From the NCBI GenBank assembly GCA_964387685.1, contig CAYLXK010000003.1, positions 62,001 through 126,000 of the forward strand: a stretch of DNA of 64,000 bases, in the 5' to 3' direction. Positions 34,858 to 43,548 of this stretch are shown piece by piece. A model generated the notes under the pieces. That model was not told the origin of the DNA. It was given only the letters and a program-made list of their open reading frames with translations, and searched no databases. The translations under genes were made by a program, and so were the position numbers. Source of the stretch: Bryobacter sp964387685 (GTDB lineage Bacteria; Acidobacteriota; Terriglobia; Bryobacterales; Bryobacteraceae). Each line of letters begins with the position of its first letter. Positions within the stretch are counted from its first letter, which is position 1.

Positions 34858-36816
34858 ATGCGCCGTCGCGATCTACTAACGAGCTATAGCCTGGTCGTCC
34901 TAGCCGACGCCCTTCCGCCCCTTGAGGCGCAAACCGTAACGCCCCAGATGCAACGCGATTTCGACCGCATCGCTCCGCCGGGAAAGAATCCGCAGAACGC
35001 GGCGAGCCTGAACGAGCCGCATATGGCGCTGGTGAATCTGCAATGCGATTTGCTGGTGGCGGGGGGAGGACTGGCGGGTGTTTGCGCGGCGATTAGCGCC
35101 GCGCGGCACGGGGCGAAAGTAATCCTGCTGCAGGATCGTTCCCGGCTGGGCGGCAATAGTTCGAGCGAGGTAAAGATGCACGTCGTGGGGGCGGACTCCC
35201 ATACGGGCCGCCCAGGATGGCGCGAAAGCGGGCTCATGGAAGAGCTTCGCCTGGCGGATGCGGTCAACAATCCCCAACGCTGCTGGGAAATGTGGGACCT
35301 ACTGCTTTACGACAAGGTAATCAGCGAGCCCAACATTACCCTACTGTTGGAAACAAACCTCTACCGCGCGGCGACGAAGGGCGACAAGATCACGGAGGTG
35401 CACGCGCGCTGCGATAAGAGCGAGCATCTTTACCGGATTGAAGCCAAGCTCTTCGTGGACGCGACGGGCGATTCGCGGCTGGCGCTGGAATCGGGTGCGA
35501 CCTTTCGGACTGGGCGAGAGACGCGCAGTGAGTTCAAGGAAAGTTTGGCTCCAGAGACGGCGGACGAGGAAACGCTTGGGAGTTCGATCTTATTCACTAG
35601 CCGGCGTTTTGCGCGGCCGATGCCGTTTACGCCTCCGAAGTGGGCGCGAAAGGTCACGGCTGAAACGCTGCGCTTCCGCAAGACGACGCAGTGGGAATAC
35701 GGCTATTGGTGGATCGAATGGGGCGGCAACAAGGACACCATTCGCGATAACGAGCGCATTCGCTTTGAATTGCTATCCATCACGATGGGCGTTTGGGATT
35801 ACATCAAGAACAGCGGCAACCACACCGACAGTGCGAACTATGCGCTCGACTGGGTAGGAATGATGCCAGGCAAACGGGGCAGCCGTCGCATGGTGGGGGA
35901 TCACATGTTGACGCAGCAGGACCTGTTGGGCGGCAGCTTTTACGATTCGATAGCGATGGGCGGCTGGCCTATGGACGACCATCCGCCTGGTGGCTTCGAT
36001 CGGGCCGATCTACCGCCAAACACGGTGTTAAAGACGCCCGAGGTTTATCCGATTCCTTTGCGGAGTTGCTATTCGAAGAACGTTTCGAATCTGATGATGG
36101 CGGGACGCAACATCAGCGCCACGCACGCGGCGTTTACCTCGACGCGCGTCATGGCGACGTGCGCGACGATTGGGCAGGCGGTGGGCACGGCCGCGGCCAT
36201 GTGCCTGGATCGCGGAAAGTTACCTCGCCAACTGGCCGAAGACAAGCAAATGGTGTGGGCTTTGCAACAGCGGCTGCTGCGGGACGATCAAACGATCAAA
36301 GGCAAGCCGGGGGAGTTATTACGGAATGAAGACCCCTCGGACCTGGCGCGACGCGCGAAAGCGTCCGCCTCTGGCGCCAGCGGCGAAGCGGTGGCCGGGC
36401 TAGTGCTGGACGGAATCACACGAGACATTCCCAAGGGACCAGTGCACCATTGGGCAGCGCCGCTTGGCGAGAAGGGCGCATATTTGGAATTGGCTTGGGA
36501 GAAGCCACAAACGATCAGCGAGGTGCAGCTCACCTTCGATACCGGCTTCCAACGGCAGCTATTCCTGAGCGCCAACGATTCCTTCCAGCGAAGTCTGGTC
36601 CGCGCGCCTCAGCCGGAGACGGTGAAAGACTATGCGGTTCTTGTCCGCAAGCGGGGCTCGACGGAATGGGTAGAGGTAGCGAAGGTGCAAGGGAACTTCC
36701 AGCGTCTGAACCGGTTGAGATTCTCAGCCGTCGAAGTGGAAGCGCTGCGCGTGCAGATCGCGGCCACGAATGGCCTGGAGGAAGCCCGGATTTTTGAAGT
36801 CCGTTGCTACGCTTAG
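34858..36816 (+). CDS. FAD-dependent oxidoreductase, probably Tat-exported
   Basis: The 652-aa protein starts MRRRDLL, a short Tat-like signal, and has the dinucleotide motif AGGGLAG (68-74) with a downstream DRSRLGGNSS. The long FAD_oxidored domain continues to about 480 with ATGDSRLA and AGRNISATHAAFTSTRVMATC. The last about 140 residues resemble a carbohydrate-binding beta-sandwich (APLGEKGAYLELAWEKP). This architecture is common in secreted xanthan-lyase-like oxidoreductases. The start at 34858 has CAGGAAA upstream; a longer frame overlaps msrP. Substrate unknown. Confidence 0.88.
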   Translation: MRRRDLLTSYSLVVLADALPPLEAQTVTPQMQRDFDRIAPPGKNPQNAASLNEPHMALVNLQCDLLVAGGGLAGVCAAISAARHGAKVILLQDRSRLGGNSSSEVKMHVVGADSHTGRPGWRESGLMEELRLADAVNNPQRCWEMWDLLLYDKVISEPNITLLLETNLYRAATKGDKITEVHARCDKSEHLYRIEAKLFVDATGDSRLALESGATFRTGRETRSEFKESLAPETADEETLGSSILFTSRRFARPMPFTPPKWARKVTAETLRFRKTTQWEYGYWWIEWGGNKDTIRDNERIRFELLSITMGVWDYIKNSGNHTDSANYALDWVGMMPGKRGSRRMVGDHMLTQQDLLGGSFYDSIAMGGWPMDDHPPGGFDRADLPPNTVLKTPEVYPIPLRSCYSKNVSNLMMAGRNISATHAAFTSTRVMATCATIGQAVGTAAAMCLDRGKLPRQLAEDKQMVWALQQRLLRDDQTIKGKPGELLRNEDPSDLARRAKASASGASGEAVAGLVLDGITRDIPKGPVHHWAAPLGEKGAYLELAWEKPQTISEVQLTFDTGFQRQLFLSANDSFQRSLVRAPQPETVKDYAVLVRKRGSTEWVEVAKVQGNFQRLNRLRFSAVEVEALRVQIAATNGLEEARIFEVRCYA

Positions 36817-36840
36817 GGTATTAAGGCTTACGCGTTACTC

Positions 36841-37683
36841 GTGATTACAGCGGCCATCTGGGGCAGTTCCTGGGTGGCCGCGAGCGTTTTGTCTCGAGCA
36901 CAAGTACCGGCGGTATACGGGTCGCTGGGGCGATTCGCTTTTGGATCGTTGGGGCTTCTGGCGCTGATGGCGATGCGGGCGAAATGGCCGCGCCCAGACC
37001 GGGAACTTTGGCTTCGATTGGCGGCCATGGGGTTTCTGGGCGTGTTGGTCTACAACATCTGTTTTTTTACGGGGCTCAAAACGGTGCCGAGCGGCCGGGC
37101 GAGCCTGATGGCGTCATTGCAGCCTTCGGTCGTTTTTCTCTTTTCTGTGGCCGTGTGGCGGGAGAAGCCAACGCCAAAGAAAATCAGTGGATTGCTGTTG
37201 AGCTTTGTTGGAGCGGTTCTGGTGCTAACGCAGGGGGACCCACTGCGTCTCTTTCGCAATGGGCTGGGCGCCGGTGACTACTGGATCCTGGGCACGGTAG
37301 TCTCTTGGGTGGGCTATACGCTTCTCGGCCGAGGAGTGTCCGCGCGGATGGATGCGCTGCCGGCCACGGCCTACGGCATCTGGATTGGCACCTTGATGCT
37401 GGCGGCCTATGCGATTGCCGGTCAAACGCCGCTGCCCGATCTCGCATCGCCGGGATTCTGGATTGTGAGCGCCTACTTGGGGCTGTTTGGAACTACACTG
37501 GCATTTCTCTTCTATCTGCAAGGCATTGCCAAGATCGGCCCGGCGCGCGCATCGATTTTCATCAACCTGGTGCCCGTATTTAGCGTGCTGGTGAGCGCCT
37601 TGTACTGGGGTGAAGCAGTCACGCTGCCTACGGTATTAGGAGCAGCTCTTGCGCTTAGCGGTGTGGCGCTGCTGAACCGTTAG
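36841..37683 (+). CDS. EamA/DMT family transporter
   Basis: The 280-aa protein has ten predicted membrane segments in two EamA repeats, the drug/metabolite transporter fold. The first canonical start, GTG at 36841, cuts TM1 short: the in-frame codons just upstream read ATT-AAG-GCT-TAC-GCG-TTA-CTC, giving the expected N-terminus xKAYALLVITAAIWGSSW. A non-canonical ATT start at 36820 is therefore possible. The upstream FAD gene stop TAG at 36814 is in the same frame. The exported metabolite is unknown. Confidence 0.88.
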   Translation: MITAAIWGSSWVAASVLSRAQVPAVYGSLGRFAFGSLGLLALMAMRAKWPRPDRELWLRLAAMGFLGVLVYNICFFTGLKTVPSGRASLMASLQPSVVFLFSVAVWREKPTPKKISGLLLSFVGAVLVLTQGDPLRLFRNGLGAGDYWILGTVVSWVGYTLLGRGVSARMDALPATAYGIWIGTLMLAAYAIAGQTPLPDLASPGFWIVSAYLGLFGTTLAFLFYLQGIAKIGPARASIFINLVPVFSVLVSALYWGEAVTLPTVLGAALALSGVALLNR

Positions 37684-37700
37684 GCGATACTCTATCTTTC

Positions 37701-39203
37701 ATGCGTTCGCTTGCTTCCCTCGCCATCTTTAGCTATTCCCTTTGGGCCCAAAACGCTCCGCCCGCGGCCACGAGCCCGGTTCCGACGCAGCCCTATAAAG
37801 ACGAGGCGCCCGTAGTGACGCAGCACCAGATTAATCTGAACGGCAAGACCCTCGCCTACAAGGCCACCACGGGCCTGATGCCGATCAAGAACAACGTGGG
37901 GGAAGCCGAGGCCGGCCTTTTTTATGTGGCTTACACGGTAGACACCAATGAGACTCCCTCGCGGCGGCCGCTTTGCGTTGCGTTTAACGGGGGCCCTGGC
38001 GCGGGTTCGTTGTGGCTGCATCTAGGTGCGATTGGACCGCGCCGCATTCGCATGAAGGACGATGGCTCGATGCCACCCATGCCCTACACGCTTGAGGACA
38101 ATCAAGGCACGTGGCTGGACAAATGCGACCTGGTCTTCGTAGACCCGGTCGGCACGGGCTTTTCCCGCGCGACCAAGACGGAGACGGCCAGAAAGTTTAA
38201 TGGCTTCACCGGAGACATCGATAGCGTGGCGGAGTTTATTCGGCTCTACTTGGCGCGCAATGAGCGTTATCTTTCGCCTCTGTTTATTGCCGGGGAATCC
38301 TATGGCACCACGCGGGCGGCGGGGCTCTCTGGCGCATTGGTGAATCGCGGTATTGCGTTGAACGGTGTAATGCTGATCAGTTCAATTTTGAATTTTCAAA
38401 CGGCGCGCTTCAATGTGGGCAACGATCTGCCGTACATTCTCTTTCTGCCTACTTACACCGCGGCCGCCTGGTATCACAAGAAGATCGACCAGGCCTACTC
38501 GAAGGACTTGAAGACGACCCTGAAGGCGGTGCGGGCCTTTGCCGAGGGCGAGTACGCGACGGCGCTAATGAAGGGAGACAAGTTGACACCGGCCGAGCGG
38601 GAAGCGGTCGCGACCAAAGTATCCAGGTTCACCGGGCTCTCGCTCACCTATGTGATGCAGAACGATCTGCGGATCGACATCATGCGCTTCATCAAGGAAC
38701 TTTTGCGCGACAAGAACACGACGGTGGGCCGTCTGGATTCCCGTTTGACGGGCACGGACCGCGACCAGGCCGCCGCGACCGCCGCTTTCGACCCGTCGAT
38801 GTCGGCCATCATGACGCCCTATACGCACGCCATGAATCAATATGCTCGTGAGGAATTGAAGTACAAAACGGACGCGACGTACTTTTCGCTGGGCGGCGGC
38901 ATCCTGCCCTGGGACTATAGCTCGGCGCAGAATCAATATGCGGACACGAGCAACGCTTTAAGGTCGGCGCTAGACAGGAATCCGTATATGAAGATCTTCG
39001 TCGCCAACGGCTACTACGATTTAGCGACTCCGTTCTTTGCGACCGAGTACACGTTCTCCCATATGGGCCTGCAGCCGAAATACGCGCAGAATCTCACGAT
39101 GGAGGAATACGAGGCGGGGCACATGATGTACATTCACGTGCCCTCTCTGCTCAAGCTGAAGGGCGACGTCGCCCGCTTTATCGACAGCGCGCTCAAGAAC
39201 TGA
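37701..39203 (+). CDS. S10 family serine carboxypeptidase, secreted
   Basis: The 500-aa alpha/beta-hydrolase removes C-terminal residues from peptides. It has a signal peptide (1-16, ending LWAQ), the oxyanion motif NGGPGAGSLW (96-105; NGGPGSSS in most homologues), nucleophile Ser200 in GESYG, Asp440 in NGYYDLATP and His474 in EAGHMMY, so the triad is complete. S10 peptidases are mostly eukaryotic but recurrent in Acidobacteriota. Confidence 0.93.
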   Translation: MRSLASLAIFSYSLWAQNAPPAATSPVPTQPYKDEAPVVTQHQINLNGKTLAYKATTGLMPIKNNVGEAEAGLFYVAYTVDTNETPSRRPLCVAFNGGPGAGSLWLHLGAIGPRRIRMKDDGSMPPMPYTLEDNQGTWLDKCDLVFVDPVGTGFSRATKTETARKFNGFTGDIDSVAEFIRLYLARNERYLSPLFIAGESYGTTRAAGLSGALVNRGIALNGVMLISSILNFQTARFNVGNDLPYILFLPTYTAAAWYHKKIDQAYSKDLKTTLKAVRAFAEGEYATALMKGDKLTPAEREAVATKVSRFTGLSLTYVMQNDLRIDIMRFIKELLRDKNTTVGRLDSRLTGTDRDQAAATAAFDPSMSAIMTPYTHAMNQYAREELKYKTDATYFSLGGGILPWDYSSAQNQYADTSNALRSALDRNPYMKIFVANGYYDLATPFFATEYTFSHMGLQPKYAQNLTMEEYEAGHMMYIHVPSLLKLKGDVARFIDSALKN

Positions 39204-39210
39204 GGGGCTT

Positions 39211-40149
39211 TTAAAACTCCAACTCTTTGTTCTGCACGCTGCGAACGCGGGGCGGGACCGGCCTTGCCGCGGGGGCTTCGTCGTCAAACGTGACCTTCAA
39301 GGGCTGTTCCTTGCGCTCCCTGACAATGCTCAAGGCGACGGTCTTGTTCTTGGAGCGAGCCGAACGAAGGCTATTCGACACATCCCGGGGAGTCTTCACT
39401 TCGCCGTCTTCGACCTTCACAATGACGTCGCCGGCTTTGATGCCGGACTTTTCGGCCACACTGCCTCTGGCTACGCTGCGGATCAGGACGCCTTGCTTGA
39501 CTCCGAAGAAGGAAGCGAGTTGTTCGTCGAGGCTCTCGGCTTCAACGCCTAGGCTGGTGCTTTGCCAGTTCATGGCCGGGCGCGGCATGGTTTCCATGGT
39601 CCAAGCGCGCGTCTCACCCATGGGAACGCGAAGCATGCGAATGCCCTTTTCCGCGCGGCTGGCCACTGTCTCCGGGCGGGCCGTGAGGGTGGTGGAAGAG
39701 CCGCCGCGGCTCACCAGAATTTTCACCTCGCGGCCGGGTGGCGTTTCCCGAACCATGCGGATGAACTGCTCCATCCCCTCTATGCGCTGGGCGTTGTATT
39801 CAAGGACCACATCGCCGGTTTTGAGACCGGCTTTGAAGGCGGGCGAGTCGTCTTCGACACTAGTAACTTCCGCGCCGCGCTCTTCTTTTAGATTCAGCGC
39901 CTTCTTGCGCTCCTCCGTCACGTCGCGAACGCCGACGCCAAGATAGCTGCCGCTGGCGGACATCCAGCGAATCGCATCGCCGAAAGGAGCAACGGGAGCG
40001 ATCGCCGGAGTGGGGGGTGCAGGGGGGACCGGGGGGGCTTGCTGGGCGAAGAAAAACGGGGCGGGTGCTAGAGGCACTTGTTCTTGTGCTTGTGCGCCAC
40101 GCAGGGCGAGTACCGAAGCGAGCGCAAATCCTAAGGAAATCCTCTTCAT
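39211..40149 (-). CDS. Secreted protein with two PDZ domains
   Basis: The 312-aa protein has a signal peptide (1-21), a Pro/Ala-rich linker (23-54), and two PDZ domains: about 65-150 (SYLGVGVRDV, SPAFKAGLKTGDVVLEYN) and about 200-290 (SLGVEAESLDE, SVAEKSGIKAGDVIVKVEDG). There is no protease domain, so it is not a DegP/HtrA protease. It probably scaffolds periplasmic partners. It lies just downstream of the sigma/anti-sigma pair at 41.7-40.2 kb, separated by 56 nt, and may belong to the same envelope-stress unit. Confidence 0.88.
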   Translation of the reverse strand: MKRISLGFALASVLALRGAQAQEQVPLAPAPFFFAQQAPPVPPAPPTPAIAPVAPFGDAIRWMSASGSYLGVGVRDVTEERKKALNLKEERGAEVTSVEDDSPAFKAGLKTGDVVLEYNAQRIEGMEQFIRMVRETPPGREVKILVSRGGSSTTLTARPETVASRAEKGIRMLRVPMGETRAWTMETMPRPAMNWQSTSLGVEAESLDEQLASFFGVKQGVLIRSVARGSVAEKSGIKAGDVIVKVEDGEVKTPRDVSNSLRSARSKNKTVALSIVRERKEQPLKVTFDDEAPAARPVPPRVRSVQNKELEF

Positions 40150-40205
40150 ACCTTAACGGACGAGGTTCAGCCCAATTCGTATCGCCGCTCTGGAACAAGG
40201 AACTT

Positions 40206-41096
40206 CTAGAAGGTACCGGGAGAAGCGCGCAACGCACTTAGAGCACGGAGGCACCGCGAACGAACGTACTCGTTGTCTTCGGTACGGATTACTTGCTGCA
40301 GGGTGCCGACCATGTCGGCGGGGGAACGGTCCACCAAGACGTCAATGGCCAGGACGCGCACGTTCGGATTCGTGTCCCGCAACAACACGCTGGACAGAGC
40401 ACGGCGAACGTCTTGTTCTTCCGTAAACGGACGCAGGGCTTCCAATGCGCGGAGGCGCACTCCGGGATCGCTATCCTTCACCAGGGTCTGCAGAAAGACC
40501 TGCCGCACATCGTCGCGGTTGCAGCGGTTGCGCAAGAGGTCGACGCTCTCCAGACGCAGGCCCGGGTCGGAGGATTGAGTCGTAGCGGCGAGCAAAAGGC
40601 GTTGTATATCCTCTTCGTGCAGTCCGCCCCGGACGACTCGTTCCCGAGGATCGTCAATGACGATGCGAACCGTGCCATCGCCCAAACCTTGAATTGTGCG
40701 CACGCGCGCGGACTCCGTCGTGTTCAGTTCGAAGAAGCGATCGCGCTCATAGATTTTGCCGCCCAAAAAGCCAAGCGCCAACATGGCCAAACCAAGGGCC
40801 GGGCGTTGCATCCAGGCCGGCGGCGTTAAGCGAGACACCCACTGTGTCCAGAAGGGTGCTTCCTCTCTGGCTGGCGTTAATGTCTGGTGCAGCGTGGTAC
40901 GGCATTGGCTAAGGAGTTCGCCACTGGGCTCGTGGCTTGCGGCACTCAGGCTTCCGAGAAGCTTCTGGATTTGAACCAATTCGTCGCGGCAGGTGGCGCA
41001 ATCTACCAGGTGCTGCTCCACGATCTCTTCGGCTTCAGCCTCGAGCTCGCCGTAGTAATAAAGGGTTAGATCGGAGCGTACTTCTTCGCAGTTCAT
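40206..41096 (-). CDS. Zinc-finger anti-sigma factor with HEAT repeats
   Basis: The 296-aa protein begins with MNCEEVRSDLTLYYYGEL and a zf-HC2 site HLVDCATC (His-x3-Cys-x2-Cys), the sigma-binding anti-sigma domain. A hydrophobic segment around PALGLAMLALGFLGG is a probable membrane span. The C-terminal half has about four HEAT-like repeats (DPGVRLRALEALRPF, NPNVRVLAIDVL, EYVRSRCLRALSAL). GGAG lies 8 nt before the chosen ATG at 41096; a second ATG at 41102 is possible. It follows its sigma gene by 11 nt. The HEAT part may sense a partner protein in the periplasm. Confidence 0.88.
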   Translation of the reverse strand: MNCEEVRSDLTLYYYGELEAEAEEIVEQHLVDCATCRDELVQIQKLLGSLSAASHEPSGELLSQCRTTLHQTLTPAREEAPFWTQWVSRLTPPAWMQRPALGLAMLALGFLGGKIYERDRFFELNTTESARVRTIQGLGDGTVRIVIDDPRERVVRGGLHEEDIQRLLLAATTQSSDPGLRLESVDLLRNRCNRDDVRQVFLQTLVKDSDPGVRLRALEALRPFTEEQDVRRALSSVLLRDTNPNVRVLAIDVLVDRSPADMVGTLQQVIRTEDNEYVRSRCLRALSALRASPGTF

Positions 41097-41107
41097 GACC
41101 ATCGCTC

Positions 41108-41677
41108 CTAAACGAAGTCCCCGAGGGCGGAGCGCATTTTCTGCGTGGCGCGGAATAGGCAGTTCTTGGCGGCTTCCTCGCTGGTGCCAAGGGTTTCGCC
41201 AATGGCGCGGAGGCGCATGCCTTGGAAGTGGCGCAACTCGAAAACCATGCGTTCGCGGGGTGTAAAGGTGCCTAAGACGCCGTCGATGCGATCTTTCAAT
41301 TCCAAACTGAGGAGGCGCCGTTGGGGGTCCAGCGTAGCTCTCTCCTCGGCCATCGAGTCCAATCGGTCCTTGAAGCCATCCGCTGTGGCCACGGTGGATT
41401 GCTCTTCTTTGCGAACCTTGCGCTTCCGCAGGGTGTCCAGGCAAAGATTGGTCACGATCCGGTATAGCCAAGTATGAAAGCTGCAATCGAAACGGAAGTT
41501 TTTCAGATTGCGGTGGACCCGGAGAAAGGCCTCCTGGTAGATGTCACAGGCGTCCTCATTCGAACGCAAGAGGTTGTAGGCGAGTTTCAGAACGTTCTGG
41601 TCGTAGATCCGAACCAGACTCTCGAAGGCCTCTTGGTCGCCGCTTTGGGCAGCGCGGATCAGCGCGGCTTCATCCAT
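41108..41677 (-). CDS. ECF RNA polymerase sigma factor
   Basis: The 189-aa ECF sigma factor has region 2 (FESLVRIYDQNVLKLAYNLL, EDACDIYQEAFLRVHRNL) and region 4 (FTPRERMVFELRHFQGMRLRAIGETLGTSEEAAKNCLFRATQ). It starts at the ATG at 41677 (MDEAALIRAAQ), the usual ECF N-terminus; a longer frame adds 23 unlikely residues. It is followed directly by the zinc-finger anti-sigma gene. Confidence 0.93.
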   Translation of the reverse strand: MDEAALIRAAQSGDQEAFESLVRIYDQNVLKLAYNLLRSNEDACDIYQEAFLRVHRNLKNFRFDCSFHTWLYRIVTNLCLDTLRKRKVRKEEQSTVATADGFKDRLDSMAEERATLDPQRRLLSLELKDRIDGVLGTFTPRERMVFELRHFQGMRLRAIGETLGTSEEAAKNCLFRATQKMRSALGDFV

Positions 41678-41796
41678 ATTTCGCCGTTCGTTTGCCTCAC
41701 GGAGCGAAGACGACGGCGCCGTAGGTGCGTAGGTTGTGCAGCTCACCGTCTAAATAGACGGATCGCTTCTATTTTCGTAACGCCGGCGTGGGGAAA

Positions 41797-43512
41797 TTAG
41801 TTCTCAAGAAGTTCGACGTCGATTCGCTTTTGCTCGCCATCGAGAGTCAGAATCTTGAATTGGCGGATCTGGCCGACGCGGACTTCGTTCTTCGAGGACG
41901 CTCCTGCGCCGCCTTCCTTCCATTTCTGGGTAAGCATGGCGCTTAGAGTGCTCAGGTCGGCTTTGGAAGTTCCGCCACCGGATCCGCCAGCCGTTTGCTC
42001 GGACTTGGGAAGCTGGCACATGCCGGTGACGCCGTCGGCTAGCTGTACCTTCGCCCGGCCGTCTTTAAGGTCGCTAACCCGGCCCGTGACGGTTTCGCCA
42101 ATCTGGTGCTCGGCAATAAAGTGATCGGCGCTGGTAGGCTCTAACTGCTTGATGCTCAGGCGGATGCGGCGGCGATCGTTTTCATAATCGGTGACGGCTG
42201 CCTTAATAACCTGGCCAACGCTTAGGACATCTTTGGGATGTTCAATGCGCTTTTCGCGGGTGATATCGGCAACGTGAATCATGCCCTCAACGCCGGGTCC
42301 CACATCGACAAAGGCTCCGAACTTCTGTATGTCCGTAATGGGGCCTTCAAAGATACCGCCCAAGGGATACTTCTTGCGCGCTTCTTCCCAGGGATCGGCC
42401 ACCAGTTGTTTCAGGCCGAGGCCGATCTTCTTTTCAGCCGGCCGAACGTCCAGAATCTGGACTTCCACGATATCGCCGGCCTGCACGGCATCCTCGGGCT
42501 TGCGAACCTTTTTGTCCCAGCTGAGGTCGATGGTCCGGATCAATCCTTCGACACCCGGCGTCAATTCCACAAAAGCGCCGAAGTCGACCAGGCGCGTCAC
42601 CTTACCGGCCACGCGGTCGCCCGCTTTAAACTTCTCTGGCACCAGCGCCCACGGTTCGGCTTGCAACTGCTTCATGCCGAGAGAGATCTTGCGGGTTTCG
42701 GCATTCACCTTCAAGACCTTGACCGTAACATCCTGGCCCTCCGCCAGGACCTCCGACGGCTTGCCCACGCGCGTCCAGCTCATATCGCTGATGTGCAAAA
42801 GGCCATCTACGTCGCCCAGGCTTACGAAAGCGCCGAACTCCGTGAGGGTACGGACTCGACCCGACAGCACTTGTCCCTCAGCGATGGCACCGAAGGCTTC
42901 CTTCTTGCGTTGGGCTGAGAGTTCTTCGAGGAGAACCCGCCGGTCGACAACCAAGTCTTCTTTATCTTTGTCGAGCTTGGTAATGCGGCATTCAATCGTT
43001 TGGCCGACCAATTTGGCCATGTCGGCTACATCGCGGGCCCCGCTGCGGCTAGCGGGCATGAAGCCCCGTTCGCCGCCCACCTCTACTCGCAATCCGCCCT
43101 TGATGACTTCCTTCACCACGCCGGACACGGTAGCTTTTTGCTCAAAGGCCTGCTCCAGTGCGGACCAATCCTTGGGAGCCTCTACCTTGGTAGCCGCCAA
43201 GCGGTAGAAGCCATCCTCCGTGCGTCCGTTGATCGTCACCTCGAGCGTTTGCCCCAGTTCCAGCTGCACTTGCCCTTCTTTTTGGGGCACATATTCGAGG
43301 CTCAATAACCCGTCGGTCTTGCGGCCGATATCCACGTAAACCCCTTCGGCCGTGATACGCAAGACGTTTCCCTTAACAAATCCCGAATCTGGATCGGTCT
43401 CGTGGGTTTCAAAGGCGGCGAGGATATCGCCGAAGCCGCTATCTACTGGGTTATCCGAGGGCTCAAAAGATTCTTCCGGAGCCAACGGCAAAGTGTTTTC
43501 CGTGGAGTTCAT
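41797..43512 (-). CDS. rpsA: 30S ribosomal protein S1
   Basis: The 571-aa protein consists of consecutive S1/OB RNA-binding domains, with repeated G-x-V-x-x-hydrophobic-x-FGAFV motifs (TLTEFGAFVSL, RLVDFGAFVEL, DIQKFGAFVDV) and GLLHISD-type strands. S1 feeds mRNA to the 30S subunit. About six domains are visible, plus an acidic N-terminal tail and a Gly/Ser-rich linker near the C-terminus. ATG at 43512 has no Shine-Dalgarno sequence upstream but follows a 10-bp palindrome by 8 nt, reminiscent of E. coli rpsA, which also lacks a strong SD and is autoregulated. Confidence 0.95.
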   Translation of the reverse strand: MNSTENTLPLAPEESFEPSDNPVDSGFGDILAAFETHETDPDSGFVKGNVLRITAEGVYVDIGRKTDGLLSLEYVPQKEGQVQLELGQTLEVTINGRTEDGFYRLAATKVEAPKDWSALEQAFEQKATVSGVVKEVIKGGLRVEVGGERGFMPASRSGARDVADMAKLVGQTIECRITKLDKDKEDLVVDRRVLLEELSAQRKKEAFGAIAEGQVLSGRVRTLTEFGAFVSLGDVDGLLHISDMSWTRVGKPSEVLAEGQDVTVKVLKVNAETRKISLGMKQLQAEPWALVPEKFKAGDRVAGKVTRLVDFGAFVELTPGVEGLIRTIDLSWDKKVRKPEDAVQAGDIVEVQILDVRPAEKKIGLGLKQLVADPWEEARKKYPLGGIFEGPITDIQKFGAFVDVGPGVEGMIHVADITREKRIEHPKDVLSVGQVIKAAVTDYENDRRRIRLSIKQLEPTSADHFIAEHQIGETVTGRVSDLKDGRAKVQLADGVTGMCQLPKSEQTAGGSGGGTSKADLSTLSAMLTQKWKEGGAGASSKNEVRVGQIRQFKILTLDGEQKRIDVELLEN

Positions 43513-43520
43513 GACAACTG

Positions 43521-43544
43521 ATGCGAGAATTAATATTCTCGCAT
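43521..43544. promoter_or_regulatory. 24-bp inverted repeat between rpsA and aminotransferase starts
   Basis: Arms ATGCGAGAAT (43521-43530) and ATTCTCGCAT (43535-43544) flank TAAT. The 36-nt divergent gap is almost filled by it. TAATAT (plus strand, 43531-43536) and TATTAA (minus strand) could serve as -10 elements for very short leaders. It may be an operator, a bidirectional promoter core or an rpsA leader hairpin. Confidence 0.5.
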
Positions 43545-43548
43545 ACCC

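Noticed and set aside
39211..40149. PDZ protein as HtrA/DegP protease
   Set aside because: No trypsin-like domain or GNSGG motif; it has only two PDZ domains.
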